In this document: piece by piece, positions 8,394-17,598 of the stretch
Layout of the letters: each line of letters opens with the position of its first letter
Position numbering within the stretch: the stretch's first letter is position 1
The notes under the pieces: generated by a model
What the model was told of the DNA's origin: nothing
The model's database searches: none
What the model saw: the letters and a program-made list of their open reading frames with translations, nothing else
Made by a program: the position numbers and the translations under genes
Assembly: GCF_002742335.1 (NCBI RefSeq)
Contig: NZ_MDGR01000007.1
Span: forward strand, 2,794,501-2,858,500
Source of the DNA: Reichenbachiella sp. 5M10
Lineage (GTDB): Bacteria > Bacteroidota > Bacteroidia > Cytophagales > Cyclobacteriaceae
Direction: 5' to 3'
DNA length: 64,000 nucleotides

Positions 8394-11012
8394 ATGTCAA
8401 TATCTGCAAAATACGACCCTTCAGAGGTAGAAGGTAAGAGATACAAAGAGTGGTTGGACCGTGATTTTTTCAGTTCCAAACCAGATCCCAACAAAGAACC
8501 ATACACCATACTCATCCCACCTCCCAACGTCACAGGTGTCCTGCACATGGGACACATGCTCAACAATACCATACAAGATGTACTCATCAGAAAGGCACGT
8601 ATGGAAGGCAAAGAAGCCTGCTGGATCCCAGGCACCGATCATGCGTCTATCGCCACAGAAGCCAAAGTAGTCAACCTTCTCCGTGAAAAAGGCATTACCA
8701 AAGCAGACTTGACTCGTGAAGAGTTCCTTGCGCATGCATTTGAGTGGAAAGAAAAATACGGAGGCATCATCCTCAATCAACTCCAAAGACTTGGAGCTTC
8801 CTGCGATTGGGACAGGACCTTCTTCACCATGGATGAAAAAAACTCCAAGGCAGTAGTTGATGTATTCATCAGCTACTTCAAAAAAGGATACATCTACCGA
8901 GACTACAAAATGGTCAACTGGGATCCTCAAGCAAAAACCACCATCTCCAATGAGGAAGTCATCTACAAAGATGTAGATGCTGCCTTGTACTACGTAGAAT
9001 ATGCTGTAGAGGGAAGTGACGAAAAACTAACAATCGCCACAACAAGACCTGAAACAATACTAGGAGATACAGCCATATGTATCAACCCCAACGACGAACG
9101 CTACACCCACCTCAAAGGAAAGCGCGCCATCGTACCGATTGTCAACCGCAGTATTCCCATCATCGAAGACGAATATGTTGACATTGAGTTTGGAACAGGA
9201 TGCCTCAAAGTCACCCCTGCACATGACACCAATGACTATGACCTAGGACAAAAACACAACTTAGAGACTATAGACATCCTCAACGATGACGCCACACTCA
9301 ATGAGACAGCCCAATTCTTTGTCGGCCAATCACGCGAAGAAGCTCGAAAAAACATCTCCAAGCAACTCAAAGAGCAAGGCATTCTCATCAAAACCGAAAG
9401 CCTCAGACACAACGTCGGATTCTCAGAAAGAAACCCTGACACAGTCATCGAACCTAAACTATCTCTGCAGTGGTTCGTGGACATGCAAAAACTCGTAGGA
9501 CCTGCCTTGGAAAACGTCATGAATGACAACATTCAGTTTTTTCCAGACAAATTTAAAAACACATACAAGCACTGGCTCGAAAACATCAAAGACTGGCCAA
9601 TCTCACGACAGCTATGGTGGGGGCAACAAATCCCCGCATACTACTATGGCGAAGACGGAGTAGCTGTAGGCAAAACCAAGGAAGAAGCACTAGCCATGGC
9701 CATCCAGGACACAGGCGATACAAACCTGACTCTTGATGATCTCAAACAAGACGAAGATGTCGTAGACACATGGTTTAGCAGCGCTCTACTTCCAATATCT
9801 GTATTCGATGGGTTCGAAAATCCAGACAACGAAGAGTACAAATACTACTACCCTACGCAAGTACTCGTCACAGGGTGGGACATCATTTTCTTCTGGGTGG
9901 CTCGTATGATTCTCTCCGGGTACGAGTTCGGTCATGACAAACCTTTCGAAAAAGTATACTTTACAGGAATGGTGAGGGACCTCAAACGACGCAAAATGTC
10001 CAAATCACTCGGCAATTCTCCCGATGCCCTTGGTCTGATAGACCAGTATGGCGCTGACGGGGTTCGTGTTGGCATGTTGCTCAGCTCTGCCGCTGGAAAC
10101 GACCTCTTGTTTGACGAAAAACTATGCGAACAAGGCAGAAACTTTGCCAATAAAATATGGAACGCATTTAGGCTCATCAAATCTTGGGAAATAGTAGACC
10201 AGCCTCAAGAAGCAAGCGCGACACTAGCCAACCAGTGGTTTGACAATCGCGTCAATCAAGTATTGATAGAACTGGATGATTTGTTTACAAAATTCAGATT
10301 ATCTGAAGCATTGATGAGTACCTACAAGCTCATATGGGATGACTTTTGTTCATGGTACCTTGAATTGATCAAACCCGAGTATCAACAGCCCGTAGATCAA
10401 CTGACCTATGACCAAGCAATCGGATACATCGAAAAACTGATGAGAATTCTTCACCCATTTATGCCCTTTTTGTCCGAAGAAATCTGGCACAACCTCAAGG
10501 ATAGAGAAGACAAAGACTACCTCATCGTAGCAGAATGGCCAAAAGCAGAAAAAATAGATCAGGCCTACATCAAAAGTACAGCCTTCGCTTTTGAGGCGAT
10601 CTCCAACATCCGCAACGTAAGAAATACTTATGGCATTTCACCAAAACAAGCCTTGGACCTGAAGGTCAAGTCAGAAGACTTTGTTGCTCTTGAGCCCTAC
10701 TTTGCTGCGATCCAAAAGCTCGCCAATACGGCATCTATCGCTCAAACCAACGACAAAGAGGACAATGCGGAGAGCTTTATCATCGATAGAGACGAATATT
10801 TTGTCTTGCTCGGAGAGCATGCCAAAGCAGACGACCAAAAAGAAGAAGCGGAAGCAGAAATCAAACGCCTCAAAGGCTTCATCCTGGGTATTGACAAAAA
10901 ATTGAGCAATGAGAAATTTGTCAACAATGCTCCTCAAGAAGTAGTAGCCATGGAGAAGAAAAAGAAAGAAGACGCAGAAGCTAAAATCGCCATGCTGGAG
11001 TCCAAGCTCTAA
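8394..11012 (+). CDS. valS: valyl-tRNA synthetase
   Basis: Charges tRNA-Val and edits mis-charged threonine. The 872-residue class I enzyme has the HIGH motif as HMGH (residues 51-54, after PPPNVTGVL), the CP1 editing domain (TTRPETILGDTAIC), and the KMSKS loop at about residues 534-538 (RKMSKSLGNSPD). The anticodon-binding helical domain and a C-terminal coiled-coil arm (about residues 800-872, rich in K and E) complete the standard ValRS layout. The arm contacts tRNA in this family. Confidence 0.98.
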   Translation: MSISAKYDPSEVEGKRYKEWLDRDFFSSKPDPNKEPYTILIPPPNVTGVLHMGHMLNNTIQDVLIRKARMEGKEACWIPGTDHASIATEAKVVNLLREKGITKADLTREEFLAHAFEWKEKYGGIILNQLQRLGASCDWDRTFFTMDEKNSKAVVDVFISYFKKGYIYRDYKMVNWDPQAKTTISNEEVIYKDVDAALYYVEYAVEGSDEKLTIATTRPETILGDTAICINPNDERYTHLKGKRAIVPIVNRSIPIIEDEYVDIEFGTGCLKVTPAHDTNDYDLGQKHNLETIDILNDDATLNETAQFFVGQSREEARKNISKQLKEQGILIKTESLRHNVGFSERNPDTVIEPKLSLQWFVDMQKLVGPALENVMNDNIQFFPDKFKNTYKHWLENIKDWPISRQLWWGQQIPAYYYGEDGVAVGKTKEEALAMAIQDTGDTNLTLDDLKQDEDVVDTWFSSALLPISVFDGFENPDNEEYKYYYPTQVLVTGWDIIFFWVARMILSGYEFGHDKPFEKVYFTGMVRDLKRRKMSKSLGNSPDALGLIDQYGADGVRVGMLLSSAAGNDLLFDEKLCEQGRNFANKIWNAFRLIKSWEIVDQPQEASATLANQWFDNRVNQVLIELDDLFTKFRLSEALMSTYKLIWDDFCSWYLELIKPEYQQPVDQLTYDQAIGYIEKLMRILHPFMPFLSEEIWHNLKDREDKDYLIVAEWPKAEKIDQAYIKSTAFAFEAISNIRNVRNTYGISPKQALDLKVKSEDFVALEPYFAAIQKLANTASIAQTNDKEDNAESFIIDRDEYFVLLGEHAKADDQKEEAEAEIKRLKGFILGIDKKLSNEKFVNNAPQEVVAMEKKKKEDAEAKIAMLESKL

Positions 11013-11036
11013 GTGAGTGCGCCGTTTCAAAACACG

Positions 11037-11070
11037 AAAGGCTGTTGGGAATCATACCAGCAGCCTTTTA
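11037..11070. terminator. terminator between convergent valS and alanine dehydrogenase genes
   Basis: AAAGGCTGTTGG (11037-11048) pairs with CCAGCAGCCTTT (11057-11068), 12 bp with one G-T wobble, loop of 8 nt, followed by T on the plus strand. It serves valS and may also stop read-through from the minus strand. Confidence 0.65.
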
Positions 11071-11115
11071 TATGGACATAAGGTCAACCACAACTTGAAC
11101 ACGCGATGACCTGTA

Positions 11116-12345
11116 TCAAAAGCGAGCAGCCATCAGCAGATTCAAATCTTTGAATCTCAATCCAAACTTATTAGCCAAATGATAATTGGTCATGAACCCC
11201 TTATATGAATACACTCCTTTCATGAACCACTTGTTTTCAAAAATCATCTGATCTACCCCTCCATACGCTGCTATCCCATTGAGAATGGGTGTGAAAATAT
11301 TACTCAATGCTTTGGTAGAGGTCCTTGGATACTTGGATGCTATATTGGGAACACAGTAGTGAATCACCCCGTGCTTGACAAAGACTGGTTTCTTCAAGTT
11401 GGTCGGAATGGATGTCTCTACACACCCTCCTTCATCAATACTCACATCGACAATGACGGCTCCATTTTTCATCCCCTTGACCATGTCCTCCGATATAATC
11501 TTTTTGAGCTGTCCTTTTTCACTTCGCACAGCACAGATCACCACATCTGCCTCGCAAAGAGCCTTCTTGAGTGCTACGGTATCGATGGTAGAAGTAAACA
11601 CAGACGCAGACAAAATATGCTTCAATCGATGGAGTTTGTATAGATGCCTATCAAATATCTTGACAGAAGCCCCCAAAGCAATCGCTACGCGCGATGCATA
11701 TTCAGTCACTGTCCCTGCACCGATGATCACCACATTGGTAGGTGGCACACCAGTGATTCCACCCAGTATGGCCCCTGCGCCATGTTGGTCAGCGGACATG
11801 TATTCTGCAGCAATCGACATGACCGAGACCCCTGCGATCTCACTCATTGCACGTACGATGGGTAGCCCTCCCACTTTATCCTCGATAAACTCATACCCTA
11901 CTGCAATCGCCTTTTTTTGATTCAGCAAGTCCAGCCTACTCCTAATATCCTTTTCTTCCGCATGTATCGTCGAAATGATCGTTTGACGAGAGGTCATCCA
12001 GTCGATCTCCTTTGCTGTAGGGAACTCCACCTTGACAATCATTTCGGACTGAAACACCTCCTCCGCACCAGCAGCCAAGTTCGCTCCGGCCTCTGTATAC
12101 TCTTGGTCCGAAAAATTAGCCGCTTCTCCAGTACCCGGTTCTATGATCACTTTGTGTCCTTGATCTGTGAGCGCACCTACCGCTTTAGGTGTGAGTGGCA
12201 CGCGATTTTCATAAGTAGAATTTTCTTTGGGAATCCCAATATGCAATTGTTTCGAACTGCGTTTGATAGGCGCTAACTTCTCCTGTGGATACAGTTTAGA
12301 TTCCTCTATTAGGGAGGAGACACTCTCACGAATTTGTTCCGTCAT
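11116..12345 (-). CDS. ald: alanine dehydrogenase / PNT family protein
   Basis: Member of the alanine dehydrogenase and transhydrogenase alpha-subunit family, which in Ald reversibly deaminates L-alanine to pyruvate with NAD+. The substrate-domain signature G-I-P-K-E-N with RVPLTP (about residues 38-54) and the NAD-binding loop VVIIGAGTVTEYASRVA are clear. 409 residues, about 40 longer than classical Ald because of an N-terminal extension before the first conserved motif; Bacteroidota members share this form. The start overlaps the end of tsaE by 20 bp, implying translational coupling. Confidence 0.8.
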   Translation of the reverse strand: MTEQIRESVSSLIEESKLYPQEKLAPIKRSSKQLHIGIPKENSTYENRVPLTPKAVGALTDQGHKVIIEPGTGEAANFSDQEYTEAGANLAAGAEEVFQSEMIVKVEFPTAKEIDWMTSRQTIISTIHAEEKDIRSRLDLLNQKKAIAVGYEFIEDKVGGLPIVRAMSEIAGVSVMSIAAEYMSADQHGAGAILGGITGVPPTNVVIIGAGTVTEYASRVAIALGASVKIFDRHLYKLHRLKHILSASVFTSTIDTVALKKALCEADVVICAVRSEKGQLKKIISEDMVKGMKNGAVIVDVSIDEGGCVETSIPTNLKKPVFVKHGVIHYCVPNIASKYPRTSTKALSNIFTPILNGIAAYGGVDQMIFENKWFMKGVYSYKGFMTNYHLANKFGLRFKDLNLLMAARF

Positions 12346-12760
12346 CTTTGCTCAGGCTGATTACTCGACTATTATCTGAAGTCAAGTTAATATTTATTTT
12401 CAGGTTTTTGGGTGGAATCAATGAGGGGATTTTCTCTGCCCATTCTATAAAACAATGCTGTCCCGAATAAAAATACTCATCACACCCGATATCCAAAGCC
12501 TCTTCCTCGTCGTTGAGCCGATAAAAATCAAAGTGATAAAACTCTCGCCCCATGGCGTCTTCATACACGTTGACCAATGAAAACGTAGGACTACTCGTCT
12601 CATCTACTATTCCCATCTGCTGACATACTGCCTTCACTAAGGTTGTCTTGCCAGCACCCATATCTCCTTCAAACAACCATACCTTATGATCGCCCGCATA
12701 CTCGATGACAGACTTTGCCACTTGGGCTATGTCTTCTAGAGATTTCAACTCCAATTCCAT
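12326..12760 (-). CDS. tsaE: tRNA threonylcarbamoyladenosine biosynthesis ATPase TsaE
   Basis: P-loop ATPase needed with TsaB, TsaC and TsaD for t6A37 modification of ANN-decoding tRNAs. Walker A is GDMGAGKTT (residues 32-40); the switch T-S-S-P-T-F-S-L-V-N and the DFYRL and FIEWAEKI motifs are all typical. 144 residues. It sits between porX and the alanine dehydrogenase gene with 5 bp and overlapping spacing, so the three form one minus-strand operon. Confidence 0.93.
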   Translation of the reverse strand: MELELKSLEDIAQVAKSVIEYAGDHKVWLFEGDMGAGKTTLVKAVCQQMGIVDETSSPTFSLVNVYEDAMGREFYHFDFYRLNDEEEALDIGCDEYFYSGQHCFIEWAEKIPSLIPPKNLKININLTSDNSRVISLSKDDGTNS

Positions 12761-12765
12761 CCTTT

Positions 12766-14322
12766 CTAGTTCTTTGGTTTTAAATGTATCAAGGGGACGA
12801 TCATTTCTTCAAGCGAGATCCCGCCATGTTGAAAAGTGTCCTTGTAATAATTCACATAGTAGTTGTAATTGTTGGGATAAGCCAAAAAAGAATCCTTCTG
12901 TGCAAACACATACGAACTCGACACATTTGGCTTAGGCAAATGTAAGTCATCCGGATTTTTACAGATATATACCTCACTACTCTTCACATTGAGGTTTCGC
13001 CCCACTTTATAGCGCAAATTGGTATTGGTATTTTTATCTCCTACTATTTTGACTGGTCGCTTGACGCGAATCGTGCCGTGATCCGTCGTAATGACTACCT
13101 TCACCTTCTTCTCTGACAACATACGCAGTATCTCGAGCAGAGTAGAGTGGTTGAACCAAGACATGGTCAACGAACGGTAGGCGGACTCATCTGGAGCTAA
13201 CTCGCGAATCATCTTCATGTCTGTCCGTGCATGTGACAGCACATCCACAAAGTTATAGACAATCATATTGAGGTCATTTGTCATCAAGTTATTGACATTA
13301 TTGACCAGTTGCTTGCCTTGATTCTTTTGCAAAATCTTGTTGTACGAAATGGACGCTTTGATATTGTTTCGGTCTAGGTTTCTCTGGAGAAATTCCTTCT
13401 CATTATTATTCTTTCCTTCGTCCTCCTCTTCCCCTACCCATAGGTCAGCGTGCTTTTTAGCCATCTCATCCGGAAGCATCCCACTGAAAATGGCATTTCG
13501 AGCGTAAGCTGTAGTCGTAGGCAAAATCGAGTAAAAAGGCACTTCCCTTTCGATCGAGTAAAACTCAGAAATGACAGGTTCCATGAGGTTCCATTGATCA
13601 TAGCGCAGGTTGTCTATGATAAACACGAATACGGGTTCGCCCTGTCCTATCAGGGGAAACACCTCCTCTTTCATCACCCGATGAGACAGCAGGGGCTTCT
13701 CCACATTAGGGTCATTGAGCCACGACTCGTAGGTATCCATCACGAAACTACCAAAACCGCTATTTGCTTCGTCTTTTTGCATGGTCAGAATCTCTGCCAT
13801 GTCTTTCTCTTCGGTCTCATCGATTCGTAGCTCCCAGTACACCATCTTCTTGTAGACGTCTATCCACTCCTGGAAATCCAAATTTTCGTTGATATCCATG
13901 CTGATATTGCGAAACTCCTGTTGATAGCTCATATTGGTCTGCTCCGAAACCAAGCGTTTGTTGTCCAAGATTCGCTTGACCGAAAGCAAGATCTGATTGG
14001 GATTGAGAGGCTTGATCAAATAGTCTGCAATCTTAGCTCCAATTGCCTCCTCCATGATATGCTCTTCTTCACTCTTAGTGATCATCACCACAGGCAAACT
14101 GGGATAGTTTTCTTTGATTTGAGACAAAGTCTCCAATCCTGTCAATCCCGGCATGTTCTCATCCAAAAACACAATATCGAACACATCAGATGCCAAAGCA
14201 TCCAAGGCATCCGACCCACTATTGACAGGAGTCACTTCATACCCTTTGTTGTTGAGAAAAATAATATGCGGTTTCAATAAATCGATTTCGTCATCAGCCC
14301 ACAATATTTTGTTGTTACGCAT
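12766..14322 (-). CDS. porX: PorX: response regulator with PglZ domain (T9SS regulation)
   Basis: PorX, with the kinase PorY, controls the type IX secretion system in Bacteroidota. The receiver domain has D10/D11, D54 in FLDENMPG, T82 and K104. After a helical linker (about 125-205) comes a PglZ/alkaline-phosphatase-superfamily domain with FIIDNLRYDQW, the T-T-T-A-Y-A-R-N nucleophile region and ITTDHGT, metal-ligand motifs of the fold. Published work on PorX describes phosphodiesterase activity on oligonucleotides; that is recalled knowledge, not visible here. 518 residues, standard length. First gene of the porX-tsaE-ald operon, divergent from the HD gene. Confidence 0.93.
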   Translation of the reverse strand: MRNNKILWADDEIDLLKPHIIFLNNKGYEVTPVNSGSDALDALASDVFDIVFLDENMPGLTGLETLSQIKENYPSLPVVMITKSEEEHIMEEAIGAKIADYLIKPLNPNQILLSVKRILDNKRLVSEQTNMSYQQEFRNISMDINENLDFQEWIDVYKKMVYWELRIDETEEKDMAEILTMQKDEANSGFGSFVMDTYESWLNDPNVEKPLLSHRVMKEEVFPLIGQGEPVFVFIIDNLRYDQWNLMEPVISEFYSIEREVPFYSILPTTTAYARNAIFSGMLPDEMAKKHADLWVGEEEDEGKNNNEKEFLQRNLDRNNIKASISYNKILQKNQGKQLVNNVNNLMTNDLNMIVYNFVDVLSHARTDMKMIRELAPDESAYRSLTMSWFNHSTLLEILRMLSEKKVKVVITTDHGTIRVKRPVKIVGDKNTNTNLRYKVGRNLNVKSSEVYICKNPDDLHLPKPNVSSSYVFAQKDSFLAYPNNYNYYVNYYKDTFQHGGISLEEMIVPLIHLKPKN

Positions 14323-14340
14323 AATATTTATTTAGATTTG
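14308..14340 (+). promoter_or_regulatory. promoter of the HD phosphohydrolase gene
   Basis: TTTG (14308-14311) lies 21 nt before TAGATTTG (14333-14340), matching both elements of the Bacteroidota promoter. The upstream element is inside the first codons of the divergent porX gene. Expected start of transcription is near 14347, about 70 nt before the TTG start codon. Confidence 0.55.
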
Positions 14341-14417
14341 ATCCACTATTCAGCAGAAGGTAAAGAATTTCAAAATAAGAAAAATCGAGGCATACTACCT
14401 ATTAATCCCAGTTCATT

Positions 14418-15680
14418 TTGACTACCAATAAAAACAAAATCATCAATGATCCAGTTTATGGTTTCATCACGATTCCCAACGACCTCATTTTTGAAGTAAT
14501 CGAGCACCCCTATTTCCAGAGGCTCAGGAGAATCAAACAACTTGGACTGACCAATTTGGTATACCCTGGTGCACTACATACACGGTTTCACCATGCGATA
14601 GGTTCAATGTATCTGATGCAGCAGACCCTGCACAATCTCCGAGCCAAAGGTGTCGAAATATCCGACCATGAACTTGAAGGATCCCTGCTTGCCATTCTAC
14701 TTCACGATATTGGACACGGGCCTTTTTCTCACACCCTGGAATTCAACCTCTTAGACTCCATCAAGCACGAAGACATCTCTTTACTTTTTTTTCAGAAAAT
14801 AAACGAACAGTTTGGGGGAGCCCTTCAAATGGGCTTGGATATTTTTTCGGGCACCTACGAAAGAAATTTTTTCCACCAGTTGGTTTCGAGCCAGTTGGAC
14901 ATAGATCGACTGGACTATCTCAAGCGTGACAGCTACTTCACAGGAGTATCAGAAGGCAGCATTGGGTCCGAACGCATCATCAACATGATCAACGTAAGGC
15001 AGGACGAAATTGTCGTGGAAGAAAAGGGCATCTACAGCATCGAGAACTTCCTCAGTGCGCGACGGCTCATGTACTGGCAAGTCTATCTCCACAAAACCGC
15101 AGTGAGCGCAGAAGAAATGCTCATACAGCTAATCAAACGAGCCAAGCAATTGACTCATGCACAAGTAGAAGTGATTGCCACCCCTGCTCTCAAATTCTTC
15201 TTAGAACATGACATCACCAACCAAGACTTCAACAACGACCCACGACTGATCGAACGTTTTTCACTACTAGATGACAGTGACATTTGGGGTTCCATGAAAT
15301 TTTGGTCCACACACTCCGATTTTGTCCTCTCTACACTCAGCAAAAACCTCTTGGATAGAAATATCTTTAAAATCATCTTAGACAACCACGCTCCAGAGGC
15401 ATCCTTCGTACAGCAGATGAAGGACAAAATACAGCAGAGTACTGGCCTCAATGACGAAGAAACCTCCTTCTTCTCCAGTGCAGGCCAAATCAGCAATGCA
15501 GCCTACATCAATAGCGATCAAAAAATCAAAATACTAACCAAAAAAGGAGAACTGGTAGACATAGAAATTGCCACGGACCTACCCAACATCAAAGCCATGA
15601 GTAAAATAGTCACCAAGCATTATTTCTGTTGGGCACACACGGCTAATTTCCAAAAGCCAAGCTCCCACCGCATTTTTTAG
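14418..15680 (+). CDS. HD-domain phosphohydrolase (dNTPase-like)
   Basis: Metal-dependent phosphohydrolase of the HD superfamily, related to dGTPases and SAMHD1. Metal ligands are visible as H54-T-R-F-H-H, H96-D97 in LLHDIGHGPFSHTLE and D-R-L-D-Y-L-K-R-D further on. 420 residues. There is no ATG in frame: TTG at 14418 fits best, with a stop codon 15 bp upstream. In many Bacteroidota this gene stands directly before lpxD-lpxC/fabZ-lpxA; here only a FabZ follows after 72 bp. Substrate unknown. Confidence 0.85.
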   Translation: MTTNKNKIINDPVYGFITIPNDLIFEVIEHPYFQRLRRIKQLGLTNLVYPGALHTRFHHAIGSMYLMQQTLHNLRAKGVEISDHELEGSLLAILLHDIGHGPFSHTLEFNLLDSIKHEDISLLFFQKINEQFGGALQMGLDIFSGTYERNFFHQLVSSQLDIDRLDYLKRDSYFTGVSEGSIGSERIINMINVRQDEIVVEEKGIYSIENFLSARRLMYWQVYLHKTAVSAEEMLIQLIKRAKQLTHAQVEVIATPALKFFLEHDITNQDFNNDPRLIERFSLLDDSDIWGSMKFWSTHSDFVLSTLSKNLLDRNIFKIILDNHAPEASFVQQMKDKIQQSTGLNDEETSFFSSAGQISNAAYINSDQKIKILTKKGELVDIEIATDLPNIKAMSKIVTKHYFCWAHTANFQKPSSHRIF

Positions 15681-15711
15681 GAGCTAAGCGATCGACTTTG
15701 GTAAAAAACAC

Positions 15712-15719
15712 TAAATTTG
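15712..15719 (+). promoter_or_regulatory. -7 element in front of fabZ
   Basis: TAAATTTG matches TAnnTTTG exactly, 34 bp before the ATG at 15753. The nearest upstream TTTG (15697) is too close (11 nt) to be the matching -33 box. If used, fabZ has its own promoter rather than depending on the HD gene. Confidence 0.4.
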
Positions 15720-15752
15720 CCGACTCAGAAAATATCTAGCCAAGTAAATAGA

Positions 15753-16247
15753 ATGACAATGGAGAAAGAGACAACAGGTGTACCAGCTTATGATCCAAAT
15801 TTACCCCCAGTATATGACATCAATCAAATTGCGCAAATACTGCCTCACAGATACCCCTTTCTGTTGATTGACAAGATTTACCATTTGGACGATATTCATG
15901 TAGCAGGCATCAAAAACGTCACTTTCAACGAACCGTTTTTTCAAGGACACTTCCCCAACAACCCTGTCATGCCAGGTGTACTTCAAATCGAAGCTATGGC
16001 ACAGATCGGTGGTATTTTGGTACTCAATTCTGTACCAGATCCAGAAAACTACTGGACGTACTTCCTAGGTGTAGAGGGCTTCAAATTTAGAAAAATGGTC
16101 TTGCCAGGTGACACCTTGGACATCAAATGCGAATTGCTGCAGCCGATCAAAAGAGGTATTGCCAAAATGAAAGGCACCGCGCACGTCAACGGAAAGTTGG
16201 CCTCTGAAGGATCAATGACTGCCAGCATCGTAAGAAAAGACGCCTAA
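15753..16247 (+). CDS. fabZ: 3-hydroxyacyl-ACP dehydratase FabZ (stand-alone; looks like the C-terminal half of an LpxC/FabZ fusion)
   Basis: Dehydrates 3-hydroxyacyl-ACP in fatty-acid synthesis. The hotdog fold shows LPHRYPFLLIDKI, the catalytic H66 in FFQGHFPNNPVMPGV and the acidic partner E80 (QIEAMAQ). The N-terminus, with Y-D-P-N-L-P-P-V-Y-D-I-N, is the linker that joins LpxC to FabZ in the fused Bacteroidota enzyme, yet no LpxC sequence precedes it in any frame. I chose ATG 15753 (164 residues); ATG 15759 is equally possible, and an upstream TTG (15717) would add 12 unlikely residues. Likely a product of LpxC-domain loss. Confidence 0.9.
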   Translation: MTMEKETTGVPAYDPNLPPVYDINQIAQILPHRYPFLLIDKIYHLDDIHVAGIKNVTFNEPFFQGHFPNNPVMPGVLQIEAMAQIGGILVLNSVPDPENYWTYFLGVEGFKFRKMVLPGDTLDIKCELLQPIKRGIAKMKGTAHVNGKLASEGSMTASIVRKDA

Positions 16248-16262
16248 ACACATCCATTCAAC

Positions 16263-16877
16263 ATGGAAGTAATCCTTGACAAAATCAGTAAGCGGTTCTC
16301 CAACAAAGAATGGATTTTCAAGGATATAGAAGAGCACTTTCTTCCCGGTGATCGCATCGCCATCACCGGTTCCAATGGCAGTGGGAAATCTACCCTCCTC
16401 AAAACCATTGGTGGCATGACCCTGCCAAGCCATGGCGAGATCATTTACCGCTCTGACCAAGGCACACTGGACCAAGATCACTGGATTGACCATCTTGTAT
16501 TTTCTAGCCCCTACCTCGAACTTATCGAAGATTTCAGTTTGCTAGAAATGCTCACGTTTCACTTCCAGTTCAAAACCATGCGCGAGGATCTATCCATAAA
16601 CCAGATGATCCAAACCATGTACTTCCAAAAACAAGAAAACAAACTCATCAAGAATTTTTCGAGTGGCATGAAGCAGCGACTCAAGCTTGGTCTTTGTTTT
16701 TTCACCAAAGCCGACCTGCTGCTACTGGACGAACCCACAGCCAACCTAGATCAAACGGGAATCGACTGGTACCTGACGCAAATACAGCAACTCCCAAGCG
16801 AATGCACCCTCCTCATCGCCTCCAATCAAAGCCATGAATACAGCATGTGTACGAGGACCATTGAGATGAATCCCTAG
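16263..16877 (+). CDS. ABC transporter ATP-binding protein
   Basis: Small ATPase subunit of 204 residues. Walker A is GSNGSGKST (about 36-44), the signature is F-S-S-G-M-K-Q-R (132-139) and Walker B is LLLLDEPT (152-159). No permease gene is adjacent, so its partner is encoded elsewhere or unknown. It starts 15 bp after fabZ and is probably cotranscribed. In related genomes this ATPase lies just after lpxA, which supports the view that an lpx block has been lost from between the HD gene and this one. Confidence 0.88.
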   Translation: MEVILDKISKRFSNKEWIFKDIEEHFLPGDRIAITGSNGSGKSTLLKTIGGMTLPSHGEIIYRSDQGTLDQDHWIDHLVFSSPYLELIEDFSLLEMLTFHFQFKTMREDLSINQMIQTMYFQKQENKLIKNFSSGMKQRLKLGLCFFTKADLLLLDEPTANLDQTGIDWYLTQIQQLPSECTLLIASNQSHEYSMCTRTIEMNP

Positions 16878-16938
16878 CCCACCAAAAATACTATGATATA
16901 TCCTTGAGATATAATTAGGTAGAGAACACAAAAAAAAT

Positions 16939-16946
16939 TATTTTTG
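16939..16946 (+). promoter_or_regulatory. -7 element of the lipoprotein gene at 16994
   Basis: TATTTTTG fits TAnnTTTG and lies 47 bp before the ATG; no clear -33 box at 19-21 nt. Confidence 0.4.
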
Positions 16947-16993
16947 ATATAGATCAAATTTTATTTTTTCAACAACAACAACAATTTAGTATT

Positions 16994-17476
16994 ATGAAAA
17001 AGTTTTTAAACTATTTGCCTGCAGTACTTTTCCTATCGCTACTCACACTAGCAAGCTGTGGAGGAGATGACGACAGTGACGGTGACGATGGTGACGGAGG
17101 AAACAACCTCGAAGAAATCGCTACTGAACTCACTCATGCTACGGCAATTGCAACCAGCGTAAACGCTGAAGACGGACAAACAGACTTGATGTGGACAGAA
17201 GAAGGTGCTGTCTTTGAGATCAAATTCTCTGGAGACCTAGACGGTGGATCATACACAACTACCAATTCTAAAAACACTGATGTATGGCCTGCAAGTGGTA
17301 CTTGGGCTTTCAAAGACGAGACAGGCACGGTCATTGTCAGAGACAATACGACGGACATAGACATCACTGTGACTGAAACTACACTCAAAATGAGCTTCGA
17401 TTACACTTCTGCTGCAGCTAGAACTCATGTTGTAGATGGCGGATGGGTATTCAATATGGATTACACCGCTCAATAA
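16994..17476 (+). CDS. small secreted lipoprotein with Asp-rich linker
   Basis: 160 residues. A signal peptide ends in a lipobox L-A-S-C with the lipidated Cys at 22. Directly after it is a run of Gly and Asp (GGDDDSDGDDGDGG); acidic residues right after the Cys act as a surface-export signal in Bacteroidota lipoproteins, so the protein is probably displayed on the outer face of the outer membrane. The remainder is Thr-rich and predicted to be beta-structured, with no family I recognise. It has its own promoter element and a strong terminator, so it is a single-gene unit. Confidence 0.75.
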   Translation: MKKFLNYLPAVLFLSLLTLASCGGDDDSDGDDGDGGNNLEEIATELTHATAIATSVNAEDGQTDLMWTEEGAVFEIKFSGDLDGGSYTTTNSKNTDVWPASGTWAFKDETGTVIVRDNTTDIDITVTETTLKMSFDYTSAAARTHVVDGGWVFNMDYTAQ

Positions 17477-17490
17477 ACGACTTTATATAA

Positions 17491-17532
17491 CACAAAAAAA
17501 GCTCTGAGGATAACCTCAGAGCTTTTTTTGTG
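17491..17532. terminator. bidirectional terminator
   Basis: A perfect 19-bp stem (17491-17509 with 17514-17532), GCTCTGAGG core flanked by A7 and T7, loop of four. Works for the lipoprotein gene on the plus strand and for purF on the minus strand. Confidence 0.85.
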
Positions 17533-17598
17533 TCTACCTTATTAGTGTCTTAACGTTTGTAACGCCCATTAGAGAGCGCCAACCATACCTTTGTTTGG

